A stretch of DNA of 64,000 nt, from the NCBI RefSeq assembly GCF_002286975.1, contig NZ_NSKB01000003.1, forward strand, positions 248,001-312,000. The letters are read 5' to 3'. Of this stretch, positions 17,010-27,600 are shown piece after piece (the first letter of the stretch is position 1; each line of letters opens with the position of its first letter). A program made the translations under genes and the position numbers. A model generated the notes under the pieces. The model was given only the letters and a program-made list of their open reading frames with translations. It was not told where the DNA came from and did no database searches. The stretch is from Halomonas salipaludis (GTDB lineage Bacteria > Pseudomonadota > Gammaproteobacteria > Pseudomonadales > Halomonadaceae).

Positions 17010-19214
17010 CTACAGCGGCGTCAGCTTGGCAAAGCCCAGCACCAGCCACTTGTCACCCTCACCCTCGAAGCTGACCTGGACCCGGGCGCGTTCGCCCTCG
17101 CCCTCGGCGTTGAGGATCACCCCCTCGCCGAACAGCGGATGGCTGACCCGCTGGCCCAGCGACAGGCTGGGCAAGTCGCCGCCGCCATCCACCGAGGTCT
17201 GGCGCGACAGGCCCACCGCCGGCCTGGCGGTCACCGGGCGCGAGATCTGGCCGCGCAGGCGCACCTCCTCGAGCAGCTCCTCGGGCAGCTCGCGCAGGAA
17301 GCGCGACGGCCGCTGGAAGGTCTCCTTGCCGTGCAGCCGGCGCAGCTCGGCGTAGGTCAGGTAGAGCTTGCGCATGGCGCGGGTCAGACCCACATAGCAG
17401 AGCCGGCGCTCCTCCTCGAGGCGGCCCGGCTCCTCCAGCGACATCTTGTGCGGGAACAGCCCCTCCTCGACCCCGGAGACGAACACGACGGGAAACTCCA
17501 ACCCCTTGGCGGAGTGCAGGGTCATCAGCTGCACGCAGTCCTCGAACTCGTCGGCCTCGTGGTCGCCGGCGTTGAGCGCCGCCTCGGAGAGGAACGGCTC
17601 CAGCGCTGCGGCGCCCTCGCCGACCTCCTGGTTCTCCAGCGCATCGCCCTGGGTAAAGGCGCGGGCAGCGTTGATCAGCTCCTCGAGGTTCTCGATCCGC
17701 GCCTGGCCCTTCTCGCCCTTCTCATTGGCGTGGTGCTCGACCAGCCCGCTGGCGTGGTTTACGTGGGCGATGATCTCGTGCAGCGCCATGCCGGCGGTAT
17801 CGTTGTCGAGTTGTTCGATCAGCTCGGCAAAGGCGCGCACCGCATTGGCGGCGCGGCCCTTGAGCAGCGCATCGCTGAGCGCGTCGTGCAGCGCCTGCCA
17901 CAGCGAGACGTTGTTGAGCCGCGCATGCTCGCGGAGGATCTCCACGGTGCGGGTGCCGATGCCGCGAGCCGGCACGTTGATGACGCGCTCCAGCGAGGCG
18001 TCGTCCTCACGATTGAGCAGCAGCCGCAGGTAGGCCAGGGCGTTCTTGATCTCGAGGCGCTCATAGAAGCGCTGGCCACCGTAGATGCGGTAGGGCACGC
18101 CCTGGCGGATCAGGGTCTCCTCGAGCACCCGCGACTGGGCGTTGGAGCGGTAGAGGATCGCGATCTCGCGGCGCGCCGCGCCGTCGCGCACCTGCTCGCC
18201 AATGGTATCGACGATAAAGCGCGCTTCATCGAGGTCGTTGAAGCCGGCATAGACCGAGATCGGCTCGCCCTTGGCGCCCTCGGTCCACAGCTCCTTGCCC
18301 ATGCGCCCGGTGTTGTGGCTGATCAAGGCGTTGGCGGCGTCGAGGATGGCGCTGGTGGAGCGGTAGTTCTGCTCGAGGCGCACGGTGCGGGTGTCGTGGA
18401 ACTCCTGCTCGAAGCGGCGAATGTTCTCGACCCGCGCGCCGCGCCAACCGTAGATCGACTGGTCGTCGTCGCCAACCACGGTCATGCCGGCGCTCTCGCC
18501 GGTGAGCAGCTTGAGCCAGGCGTACTGCAGGGTGTTGGTGTCCTGGAACTCGTCGACCAGCACATGGCCAAAACGCGCCTGGTAGTGGGCCAGCAGCGCC
18601 GGGGTATCGCGCAGCAGCTCGAGGCTCCTGAGCAGCAGTTCACCGAAGTCGACCAGCCCGCTGCGCTCGCAGGTCAGCTGATAGCGTTCGTAGAGCTCGA
18701 CCATCTGCGCCATGTAGCCATCACCGTGGGCATCGACCTGATGCGGCCGCAGCCCCTCCTCCTTGCAGCCGGAGATGAAGTACTGCACCTGGCGCGGCGG
18801 AAAGCGCTCGTCGTCGATGCGGTGATCCTTGAGCAGGCGCTTGACCAGGCGCAGCTGGTCGTCGCTGTCGATGATCTGGAAGTGCTGCGGCAGCCGCGCA
18901 TCCTGCCAGTGGGTGCGCAGCAGACGGTGGGCAATGGAGTGGAAGGTACCCACCCACATGTTGCGCAGCGACAGGCCGAGCAGCGCCTCGAGGCGGGTAC
19001 GCATCTCGCGGGCCGCCTTGTTGGTGAAGGTCACGGCGAGGATGGCGTAGGGCGACATGCCCTCGGTCTGCAGCAGCCAGGCGATACGATGCACCAGCAC
19101 CCGGGTCTTGCCGGAACCAGCCCCGGCGAGCACCAGCATATTGCCCTGGGGCCCACTGACCGCCTCGCGCTGGGCGGGATTGAGGTGATCGAGAATCGCC
19201 GTGACGTCATCCAT
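17010..19214 (-). CDS. uvrD: DNA helicase II UvrD
   Basis: Superfamily 1A 3'-5' DNA helicase acting in nucleotide-excision and mismatch repair. The 734 residues show motif I (LAGAGSGKTRVL), Ia (TFTNKAAREM), II (LVDEFQDTN), III (GDDDQSIYGWRGA), IV (LEQNYRST) and VI (GLTRAM). The C-terminal segment ends with a Tudor-like module (GQRVSHPLFGEGVILNAEGEG) that UvrD uses to bind RNA polymerase and that Rep lacks. I take ATG 19214 (MDDVTAILDHLNPAQREAV, aligning with known UvrD starts); a GTG four codons upstream is possible. Neither has a strong ribosome-binding site. Confidence 0.94.
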   Translation of the reverse strand: MDDVTAILDHLNPAQREAVSGPQGNMLVLAGAGSGKTRVLVHRIAWLLQTEGMSPYAILAVTFTNKAAREMRTRLEALLGLSLRNMWVGTFHSIAHRLLRTHWQDARLPQHFQIIDSDDQLRLVKRLLKDHRIDDERFPPRQVQYFISGCKEEGLRPHQVDAHGDGYMAQMVELYERYQLTCERSGLVDFGELLLRSLELLRDTPALLAHYQARFGHVLVDEFQDTNTLQYAWLKLLTGESAGMTVVGDDDQSIYGWRGARVENIRRFEQEFHDTRTVRLEQNYRSTSAILDAANALISHNTGRMGKELWTEGAKGEPISVYAGFNDLDEARFIVDTIGEQVRDGAARREIAILYRSNAQSRVLEETLIRQGVPYRIYGGQRFYERLEIKNALAYLRLLLNREDDASLERVINVPARGIGTRTVEILREHARLNNVSLWQALHDALSDALLKGRAANAVRAFAELIEQLDNDTAGMALHEIIAHVNHASGLVEHHANEKGEKGQARIENLEELINAARAFTQGDALENQEVGEGAAALEPFLSEAALNAGDHEADEFEDCVQLMTLHSAKGLEFPVVFVSGVEEGLFPHKMSLEEPGRLEEERRLCYVGLTRAMRKLYLTYAELRRLHGKETFQRPSRFLRELPEELLEEVRLRGQISRPVTARPAVGLSRQTSVDGGGDLPSLSLGQRVSHPLFGEGVILNAEGEGERARVQVSFEGEGDKWLVLGFAKLTPL

Positions 19215-19267
19215 AGGGGCTGGCACTTGCAGGTCGAAAATGGACGCCTAGCGTAGCATATTGCCGC

Positions 19268-20125
19268 TCACTCCTCCGGCTCCGGGAAGCGCAGCGAATT
19301 GAGACTGCGCTTGACCGACTTGAGCTGCTCGGTGAGCTTGGGGCCGCGGGTCTTGGCCACCCCCACCGCCAGCACGTCGACCAGCACCAGGTGCGCGATC
19401 CGCGAGCTCATCGGCGTGTAGATCTCGGTGTCCTCGTGGACATCGATGAACAGCGGGATCGATACCTCGTCGGCCAGCGGCGAGCCGCTCGGGCACAGCC
19501 CGACCACCGTGGCACCGGCCTCGCGGGCCAGCCTGACACTAGCCACCAGTGCCTTGGTGCGGCCGGTCTGGGAGATCGCCACCACCACGTCACCGGGCTT
19601 CAGGGTCACCGCCGACATGTTCTGCATGTGCGGGTCGGCGTAGGCCGAGGTGGAGATCTGCAAACGGAAGAACTTGTGCTGGGCATCGAAGGCCACCGCT
19701 CCGGAGGCACCGAAGCCGTAGAACTCGACGCGGTTGGCCATCGCCAGGGCGTTGATCGCCTGGCTGAGCAGATCGTTGTCGAGACGATCACGCACCGACA
19801 ACAGCGTGCCCACGGTGGAGTCGAAGATGCTGTGGGAGAACTCCGCCACCGAGTCGTCGTCGTTCATCGAGAACTGGGCGAACTGGCTGCCGGTGGCCAG
19901 CATCTGCGCCAGCTTCAGCTTGAAGTCCTGAAAACCGTTGCAGCCCAGCGCACGGCAGAAACGCACCACCGTGGGTTCGCTGACCTTGGCCTCGGTGGCC
20001 AGGTCGACGATGCGCATGTGGATAACTTCCTCGGGGTTGCGCAGCACGAAGCGCGCGACCTTCTGTTCGGAGCGTCGAAAGTGCTCCATGCGGCTTCTTA
20101 GCTCGTCGAATAGGGCGCGGCTCAC
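19268..20125 (-). CDS. hexR: HexR-family transcriptional regulator (RpiR type)
   Basis: Sugar-phosphate-responsive repressor of central carbon genes (KDPG is the known HexR effector). The 285 residues have an N-terminal RpiR helix-turn-helix (KVSEPTVVRFCRALGCNGFQDFKLKLAQ) and a SIS domain (FYGFGASGAVAFDAQHKFFRL, VVVAISQTGRTKALV). Similarity to enterobacterial HexR runs over the whole length, including EDTEIYTPMSSRIAHLVLVDVLA. Here it is not next to zwf or edd; its neighbours are uvrD and a small hypothetical gene, so it acts in trans. Identification as HexR rather than another RpiR member is good but not absolute. Confidence 0.88.
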   Translation of the reverse strand: MSRALFDELRSRMEHFRRSEQKVARFVLRNPEEVIHMRIVDLATEAKVSEPTVVRFCRALGCNGFQDFKLKLAQMLATGSQFAQFSMNDDDSVAEFSHSIFDSTVGTLLSVRDRLDNDLLSQAINALAMANRVEFYGFGASGAVAFDAQHKFFRLQISTSAYADPHMQNMSAVTLKPGDVVVAISQTGRTKALVASVRLAREAGATVVGLCPSGSPLADEVSIPLFIDVHEDTEIYTPMSSRIAHLVLVDVLAVGVAKTRGPKLTEQLKSVKRSLNSLRFPEPEE

Positions 20126-20359
20126 GTCAGGCTCCTTGCTGGCATAACTTGTGCATAACTTATGAATATCCGGTGTGTCGGCCGCGGCAAGCCGCTAGCT
20201 GGCCACCAGTATGCCTCAGCGGCGGCGTGATGGAGAGTCCCATCCGACAAGCAGTGCCTTCAGGGATTCATCATTTTGTCAACTGAGGTATAGTAAAACT
20301 ACCGGCCGGTAACCCTGCGGTCGTTCGGCCGGGTGTCACTTGAGTCAGGAGAATCGAAC

Positions 20360-20563
20360 ATGCGCAATGTCGAACAGGTATCCTCCCTCAAAACAGAGCT
20401 ACTCGATATTTTCATGAGCATGGAGGTCGATGAGCACAAGCAGCGCCAGAAGACTGCCGCCGTGCGCTACCTGCGCGCGCGCCGCGGCATCGAGCTGCAC
20501 CGGGAGTTCAAGCGCCTCGAGCGCGATATCGCCGATCTCGACGATGACGAGCTGATGCAGTAA
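20360..20563 (+). CDS. 67-aa conserved-looking hypothetical protein
   Basis: A short gene with good translation signals: an AGGAG site at about 20348-20352 precedes the ATG at 20360. The 67-residue product is charged and probably helical, with a basic centre (KQRQKTAAVRYLRARRGIE) and an acidic end (DIADLDDDELMQ). No signal peptide or membrane segment is present. It faintly resembles the small PA3496-type proteins, but I cannot confirm that. It stands alone between divergent hexR and the convergent DUF72 gene. Function unknown. Confidence 0.65.
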   Translation: MRNVEQVSSLKTELLDIFMSMEVDEHKQRQKTAAVRYLRARRGIELHREFKRLERDIADLDDDELMQ

Positions 20564-20674
20564 CCCATAGGGTTCCGCCATCACCGGCGCCACGGCGCCC
20601 GCAGCACTTCTCTATCAGGCCTCCCCTGCGCGAGGTCTACTAGCCTTCACTCCCTCGATATCCGCTTCTCACGC

Positions 20675-21541
20675 TCAAAACAGCGTGGCCTGCGCTTCGC
20701 CGCTGAATACCCCGATGCTCGCTTGACCCAGCCGCCTGGCCACCTCGTCATGCAACCGCCGAGCGAGCTGCGGGGCGCGGCGGTTATCCGCGGTATGCAC
20801 AAATAGAAAAGGACTTTTCCCCTGTTTTATCCACAGGCAGAGGCGCTCCACCCAGGCCGCAAAATAGATCGTATTGACATCCTCATCGACATGGCCAATG
20901 AACCGCACCAGCGGCCTATCGCCAGTGGAGAGCACGTGTAACGGACGTTTGGGTTTTTCCCCCTGGGCCTTGAGTAGCCTCGGGTCGCTGCCCGCCGGGG
21001 TCGAGAACAGCGGCCTTACATCAAGCATCACGCGGTCTACGCCATGACTTATCAACAACCGGTTGAGTGCCACCTCGGCGCTGCCCTTGTGGAAAAATTC
21101 ACTGTGGCGGACCTCAACGGCACAGGAGATTCCCTTCGGCCAGCGCGATAGTAGCTGATCGAGTTGCGGAAGCTCCTGAGCACCAAAATCGCGCGGTAGT
21201 TGCACCATCAGGGGGCCGAGACGATCATGTAGCGGCGAGAGGCGTTCGAGAAAAGCGTCCAGCTCGGCCTCGATACCCACCAGCCGCGCCTCATGAGTCA
21301 GGCTGGCCGGCAGCTTGAAGCAGAAGCGAAACTCGGCGGGTGCCTGGCGTGCCCAGCCGGCCACCGTCTCGGCCTTGGGCGCCCCGCTGTAGAAGGTGGT
21401 ATTGCCCTCGACGGCAGAGAATACCCGCGCGTACTCGCCAAGCCACTCCTGCTGCCCGCCGTGGGGCGGATAGAGGCTGCCCCGCCAGTCAGCGTTGGCC
21501 CACATGGCCAAGCCAAGGTAGAGTTGTCCGGCCACTGTCAC
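20675..21541 (-). CDS. DUF72 family protein (YecE-like)
   Basis: Cytoplasmic protein of the DUF72 (TIM-barrel-like) family, whose biochemical role is not established. The 288 residues contain the family landmarks: LGLAMWANADWRGSLYPP near the N-terminus, FSAVEGNTTFYSGAP, RFCFKLPASLTHEARL, LGPLMVQLPRDFGA, AVEVRHSEFF and the C-terminal FLFVHTADNRRAPQLAR. Length is normal. The start is a GTG at 21541, with a second GTG two codons later also possible. It lies downstream of the DUF945 gene beyond a strong hairpin. Confidence 0.88.
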   Translation of the reverse strand: MTVAGQLYLGLAMWANADWRGSLYPPHGGQQEWLGEYARVFSAVEGNTTFYSGAPKAETVAGWARQAPAEFRFCFKLPASLTHEARLVGIEAELDAFLERLSPLHDRLGPLMVQLPRDFGAQELPQLDQLLSRWPKGISCAVEVRHSEFFHKGSAEVALNRLLISHGVDRVMLDVRPLFSTPAGSDPRLLKAQGEKPKRPLHVLSTGDRPLVRFIGHVDEDVNTIYFAAWVERLCLWIKQGKSPFLFVHTADNRRAPQLARRLHDEVARRLGQASIGVFSGEAQATLF

Positions 21542-21579
21542 CTCGCTATCACACGAATGCCATGGAGACGCAGATCCAG

Positions 21580-21618
21580 CAGGGCCGGGTGCAGCGCTAG
21601 ACGCTCTACCCGGCCCTG
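21580..21618 (-). terminator. hairpin downstream of the DUF945 gene
   Basis: CAGGGCCGGGT and ACCCGGCCCTG form a perfect 11-base stem, and the loop itself contains short complementary pieces, so a long hairpin can form. It lies 17 bases after the stop of the minus-strand DUF945 gene. No clear U-tract follows, so it may end transcription inefficiently or only protect the mRNA 3' end. Confidence 0.55.
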
Positions 21619-21634
21619 ATTGCTAGCAGGCGGC

Positions 21635-23344
21635 TTAGAACTGCTCCAGTAGCCATTCTCCCGGCTCACCGTTCAACAGCAGCTGGCCATCGCGTAGCTG
21701 AGCCTCGAGGGAGTAGCGTTCATCCTCCTCGCGACGCACTACGCCTAGCTCCAGCATTGCCTCCAGGCTGTCTGCCACGGCTTCCTTTGCCATCGCATCG
21801 AGCTCGCTATCGGACCTCAGCCCGCCGAGCTGCTGTCGCAGTGACTCGCGAAACATCTTGTGCAGCAGTCGTTCGGAAGCATTCACGCTTAGATCCAGGC
21901 GGCTCTCGGGAGCAAGCAACCCGTCATTTTCGAAGGCTGCCAGATCCACCAGCGACATATCGGCCTCCAGTTGCAGGTCAATATCCGCCTCACCCATGCT
22001 GAACGTGAACGGCTTGACGCTGATCGTGGAGCGGCCCGCTAACAGTTCTTCGCCAACGCGCTCCATGCGCTCGAATACCGGCAACAGCCGATCGGGGTCC
22101 TCCCACGAGAATTGGCCGACGGCCTCATGGATCAGGCCCCATAGCGTGTCGTATTGCGCACGCGGCAACTGTCCATAGCTTGACTCGACGTGCAGCGCAA
22201 TCGGATCGTTTACGCCCTGAATGCGAAGCCCGCTTGCGGCTAGCAATTGCGCTACCCGGAAATGCGCCGCGGATTCCGGCTCCAAGCCCAGGCGGTAATG
22301 CATGTCTTGCACTTCAAAACTCGGCGAATCCAGCTCGCGCAGTGTCAGCCCCTCGAGGCTTACATCCAGTTGGCCGTACCAGCTGGTCTCGTCCTGGCGA
22401 CTCGCCGTAATTTCCGCCCCCATGTCCTGCATGGTAAGGAACAGCTCCGGCTCCTCGGCTTCGAAACCCTGCAGCGCATAACGGGTCGTGAAGCCCTCGA
22501 AGCGACCCTGCTCATCGAACTGCAGCTGAATGTCGACGCTCTGTGCATCGATGCGCGAGTCGCCGACCCACTCGACGTCACGGCTTTCGGTGACGATCGG
22601 CCCGTCCTGCGAGCTGAACATGACATCACGCAGCACCCCCTCGGGGAAGGAGGCCACGAACTCCGCGGTAGAACCTTCGAAGGTATGGGTAGCGCTGGGC
22701 TCCTCCAATCGTGCCGGCCCCATGCGATTGGAGCTTCGATACTCGCCAAGGGATGGATCGTAGCGGAAATCACCGCCTTGGTAATCGAGGTCATAGCGTA
22801 GATCCAGGCCTGCGTCGCTCAACAGCGGGCCAGCCGTCAGAACCATCTGCATGGGGGCCCACTCACCTACCACGACCTGGTCGAAACCGACCCTGGCATC
22901 GTAGCGTGAGATACTCCCGTCGACCTCCATTTGAACCAACTGATCGAATAGCCAACCCGAGGCGTCCGCCCGTCCCTCGATACTGGCGAAAGCACCAATG
23001 AAGGGGCCATGGGTAATCTGATCATCGACGTGGATCCGCAATGGTTCTCCTTCGAACTCCTGGCCCACGGCAGTGCTGAGAAGACCTGTATAAAACTGCG
23101 CAAACTCCGGCTCGAGTACGAGCTCATATGCGGCATTTGCCTCCAGCCAGCCACGCTCGTAAACCAGGTTTTCGACCTCTATATAACCGAAGCGCTGTAA
23201 CTGCTGCAGATAATCAGCGTACTTCTGTTCAATCCGTTGACCTAACCAGTAGGGAGCTGCCAAACCTACGATAAGCACCAACCCCAGGATAATGACTACT
23301 GATCGTTTGAATACACTTCCCCGACGCTGCTGTTCCTTCCCCAT
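21635..23344 (-). CDS. DUF945 family protein (YdgA-like)
   Basis: Envelope-associated protein of the YdgA/DUF945 family, without an agreed function. The 569 residues start with a short basic tail and one membrane helix (SVVIILGLVLIVGLAAPYWLG, about 14-34), then GQRIEQKYADYLQQLQ and a long soluble, predicted periplasmic, domain with alternating beta-type segments. A single N-terminal anchor and this length are usual for the family. It lies downstream of glmS but is separated by an AT-rich 118-base gap with a hairpin, so it is probably a separate unit. Confidence 0.85.
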   Translation of the reverse strand: MGKEQQRRGSVFKRSVVIILGLVLIVGLAAPYWLGQRIEQKYADYLQQLQRFGYIEVENLVYERGWLEANAAYELVLEPEFAQFYTGLLSTAVGQEFEGEPLRIHVDDQITHGPFIGAFASIEGRADASGWLFDQLVQMEVDGSISRYDARVGFDQVVVGEWAPMQMVLTAGPLLSDAGLDLRYDLDYQGGDFRYDPSLGEYRSSNRMGPARLEEPSATHTFEGSTAEFVASFPEGVLRDVMFSSQDGPIVTESRDVEWVGDSRIDAQSVDIQLQFDEQGRFEGFTTRYALQGFEAEEPELFLTMQDMGAEITASRQDETSWYGQLDVSLEGLTLRELDSPSFEVQDMHYRLGLEPESAAHFRVAQLLAASGLRIQGVNDPIALHVESSYGQLPRAQYDTLWGLIHEAVGQFSWEDPDRLLPVFERMERVGEELLAGRSTISVKPFTFSMGEADIDLQLEADMSLVDLAAFENDGLLAPESRLDLSVNASERLLHKMFRESLRQQLGGLRSDSELDAMAKEAVADSLEAMLELGVVRREEDERYSLEAQLRDGQLLLNGEPGEWLLEQF

Positions 23345-23381
23345 GCCGATATCCTTTTCTCGTTTTTCATTTACGTCGAAC

Positions 23382-23412
23382 AGGGCAGCAATAAGTTGAT
23401 TATTACTGCCCT
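23382..23412 (-). terminator. hairpin after glmS
   Basis: AGGGCAG (23382-23388) pairs with CTGCCCT (23406-23412), extended by AATA/TATT across one mismatch, leaving a seven-base loop. It lies 50 bases beyond the glmS stop in the AT-rich gap before the DUF945 gene. There is no strong U-tract. Confidence 0.45.
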
Positions 23413-23462
23413 AGGTCGAAGTAAAGTTTAACGACAATAAACAAGAAAAGTAAGCTGGGGGT

Positions 23463-25298
<1,836 letters not shown>

Positions 25299-25302
25299 CG
25301 CG

Positions 25303-26085
25303 CTACCTCCTGGATTCTGCGTCATCCACCATAACGGTGACGACCTCTACATCATGGGCCTCGATCGCTCGGCGGTCGGCAGGATCGAGACGATGATCGG
25401 TGATCAATGTATCGATGCAGCCCCACGGCAACTCGAGATTGGGGATACGTCGGCCGATCTTGTCGGCTTCCACCATTACCACGACCTCGCGGGCCACCTC
25501 GGCCATTACCCGCGATAGTCCCAGCAACTCATTGAAGGTCGTAGTACCTCGCGCCAGGTCGATACCATCGGCACCGATGAACAGCTGGTCGAAGTCGTAG
25601 TGCCTCAGCACCTGTTCGGCGACCTGGCCCTGAAACGATTCGGAATGCGGATCCCAGGTGCCGCCGGTCATCAATAGCATCGGCTCGCGTTCCAGCGCGT
25701 GCAGCGCATTGGCCACCGCCAAGGAGTTGGTCATGACCACCAGGCCGGTCTTGCCATCCAGCTCGGGAATCATCGCCGAGGTCGTGGTGCCGCTATCGAC
25801 GATGATGCGGTTATGCTCTCGGAGCCGCTCAACTGCTGCTCGGGCAATGGCCCGCTTTGCAGGCGAGATATTGACGGCACCGTCCAGCAGCTCGACGGGC
25901 AGTGGCACTGCGCCACCGTGGCGACGCAGCAGCAGTCCGCTCTTCTCCAAGGTGGCCAGATCCTTGCGTATCGTCACCTCGGAGAAGTCGAAGCGTTGTG
26001 CCAAGGTCTCGACGCTGGTCTCCCCCGCGGCGTTGACGAATGCCAAAATGGCATGCCGCCGCTGGGCCGTGTTTCGTTTGGTCAT
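25303..26085 (-). CDS. glmR: DeoR-family regulator GlmR, upstream of glmS
   Basis: DeoR-type regulator. The 260 residues have an N-terminal helix-turn-helix ([34 protein letters not shown]) and a sugar-phosphate-binding C-terminal domain ([38 protein letters not shown]). It ends four bases before glmS and follows glmU, the arrangement in which pseudomonads carry glmR. A role in amino-sugar gene control is therefore inferred from position. A terminator separates it from glmU, so glmR-glmS is its own unit. Confidence 0.85.
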   Translation of the reverse strand: MTKRNTAQRRHAILAFVNAAGETSVETLAQRFDFSEVTIRKDLATLEKSGLLLRRHGGAVPLPVELLDGAVNISPAKRAIARAAVERLREHNRIIVDSGTTTSAMIPELDGKTGLVVMTNSLAVANALHALEREPMLLMTGGTWDPHSESFQGQVAEQVLRHYDFDQLFIGADGIDLARGTTTFNELLGLSRVMAEVAREVVVMVEADKIGRRIPNLELPWGCIDTLITDHRLDPADRRAIEAHDVEVVTVMVDDAESRR

Positions 26086-26177
26086 TTAATATCAATCTTA
26101 ACGTTTCGAATCGAAAGAAATTAATTTCCAAATGAAAGACCAATAGCCGTACAACGTCAAGTCCCGACCACGAAAAA

Positions 26178-26202
26178 GCCGCTTCAGCCAAGCCGAAGCG
26201 GC
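26178..26202 (-). terminator. rho-independent terminator after glmU
   Basis: On the minus strand GCCGCTTC and GAAGCGGC flank a nine-base loop and are followed directly by TTTTT. It lies 24 bases past the glmU stop. This is a textbook intrinsic terminator. Confidence 0.85.
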
Positions 26203-26225
26203 GTTATGGTGGGTTGCCGGATGGC

Positions 26226-27587
26226 TTAGGAATCCTTAGTCGGCCGCGGCCAGTCGGGCTTGCTGATCTGCCGCGCCCGGGATACCGCCAGGGCGCCGTC
26301 GGCAACGTCCTTGCCGATGGTCGAGCCGGCTCCCACGGTGGCGCCCTTGCCGACGCTTATCGGCGCCACCAGGGCGGTGTTGGAGCCGATGAAGGCGTCG
26401 TCGCCGATCTCGGTGCGGTGCTTGTTGGCACCGTCATAGTTGCAAGTGATGGTACCTGCGCCGACGTTGACGCCGCGCCCCAGGCTGGCGTCGCCGACAT
26501 AGCTCAAATGATTGATCTTGCTGCCCTCGCCGACCTCGACGTTCTTGGTCTCGACGAAGTTACCGACCTTGGCGCCCACCGCCAGGCGCGAGCCGGGGCG
26601 CAGCCGCGCGAAGGGCCCGATGCGATTATGCCCGGCAGCCACCGCGCCCTCGATCACGCTATGTGCCTCGATCACGCTCTCGGCGCCGATATGGCTGTCG
26701 CGAATCACGCAGTAGGGGCCGATGCGTACCCCTTCACCCAGTTCCACCTCGCCTTCGAACACGCAGCCGACGTCGATCTCCACGTCGTGGCCACAGCGCA
26801 GGCTGCCGCGCACGTCGAGGCGCGCCGGGTCGGCCAGCGCCACGCCTTCGGTCATCAGCCGCTCGGCAATGGCCTGCTGATAGGCACGCTCGAGACGCGC
26901 CATCTGGGCGCGGTTGTTGACCCCCTCGACTTCCATGGGGCTGGCCGGCTGGGCGGTGGCGATACTCACTCCTTCGGCGGCGGCCAGCGCGAGCACGTCG
27001 GTCAGGTAGTACTCGCCCTGGGCGTTATCCGCCGACAGCTGAGGCAGCCAGCGCCGTAGCTGGGCGCTGGTCATCGCCATGATCCCGGTATTGCACTCCT
27101 GGACCGCCCGCTCGCTCTCGCTGGCATCCTTGTGCTCGACGATCGCCACCGCCTGACCGGCGGCGTTGCGCAGGATACGCCCATAGCCGCTGGGGTCGTC
27201 GAGGGTCACGGTGAGCAGTGCCATCTGCTGTTCGCTGACGCTGTCGAGCAGTGCCGCCAGGGTCTCGCGCCGAATCAAGGGCACATCGCCATACAGCACC
27301 AGCACCTTGTCGGGCCCCAACGCATCCAGCGCCTGGGCCACCGCATGGCCGGTGCCCTTCTGTTCGGCCTGTACGGCGAAGCTCACCGGACAATCGCCCA
27401 GCGCCTGGCGCAACTGGTCGCCGCCGTGACCGATCACCACGTGCAGTTTCTCGGCACCAAGCGTCGCGGCAGTGTCGATGACGTGACGCACCATCGGCTT
27501 GCCAGCCAGAGTATGCAACACCTTGGGCCGGGTCGAGCGCATCCGTGTGCCCTGACCGGCGGCTAGAATCACTACGTCGAGGGTCAT
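26226..27587 (-). CDS. glmU: bifunctional N-acetylglucosamine-1-P uridyltransferase / glucosamine-1-P acetyltransferase GlmU
   Basis: Catalyses the last two steps to UDP-GlcNAc. The start at 27587 follows AAGGAGAG and puts the nucleotide-binding loop (LAAGQGTRMRSTRPKVLH) at the N-terminus; upstream in-frame codons overlap the apbE 3' region. The N-terminal pyrophosphorylase domain (to about residue 230) is followed by a left-handed beta-helix of hexapeptide repeats with the acetyltransferase signature (RPGSRLAVGAKVGNFVETKN, GAGTITCNYDGANKHRTEIGDDAFIGSN). Length 453 aa is standard. It is transcribed toward glmR-glmS and ends at a strong terminator. Confidence 0.97.
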   Translation of the reverse strand: MTLDVVILAAGQGTRMRSTRPKVLHTLAGKPMVRHVIDTAATLGAEKLHVVIGHGGDQLRQALGDCPVSFAVQAEQKGTGHAVAQALDALGPDKVLVLYGDVPLIRRETLAALLDSVSEQQMALLTVTLDDPSGYGRILRNAAGQAVAIVEHKDASESERAVQECNTGIMAMTSAQLRRWLPQLSADNAQGEYYLTDVLALAAAEGVSIATAQPASPMEVEGVNNRAQMARLERAYQQAIAERLMTEGVALADPARLDVRGSLRCGHDVEIDVGCVFEGEVELGEGVRIGPYCVIRDSHIGAESVIEAHSVIEGAVAAGHNRIGPFARLRPGSRLAVGAKVGNFVETKNVEVGEGSKINHLSYVGDASLGRGVNVGAGTITCNYDGANKHRTEIGDDAFIGSNTALVAPISVGKGATVGAGSTIGKDVADGALAVSRARQISKPDWPRPTKDS

Positions 27588-27600
27588 GGTCTCTCCTTGT

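Noticed and set aside
16866-19256. Very long open frame (796 codons) on the plus strand opposite uvrD
   Set aside because: It is the shadow of a high-GC gene: uvrD has all helicase motifs, and the antisense frame has no domain, no ribosome-binding site and biased composition.
25299-25400. glmS ribozyme/riboswitch
   Set aside because: The bases before glmS are the coding end of glmR with only four bases between genes; there is no space for the ribozyme.
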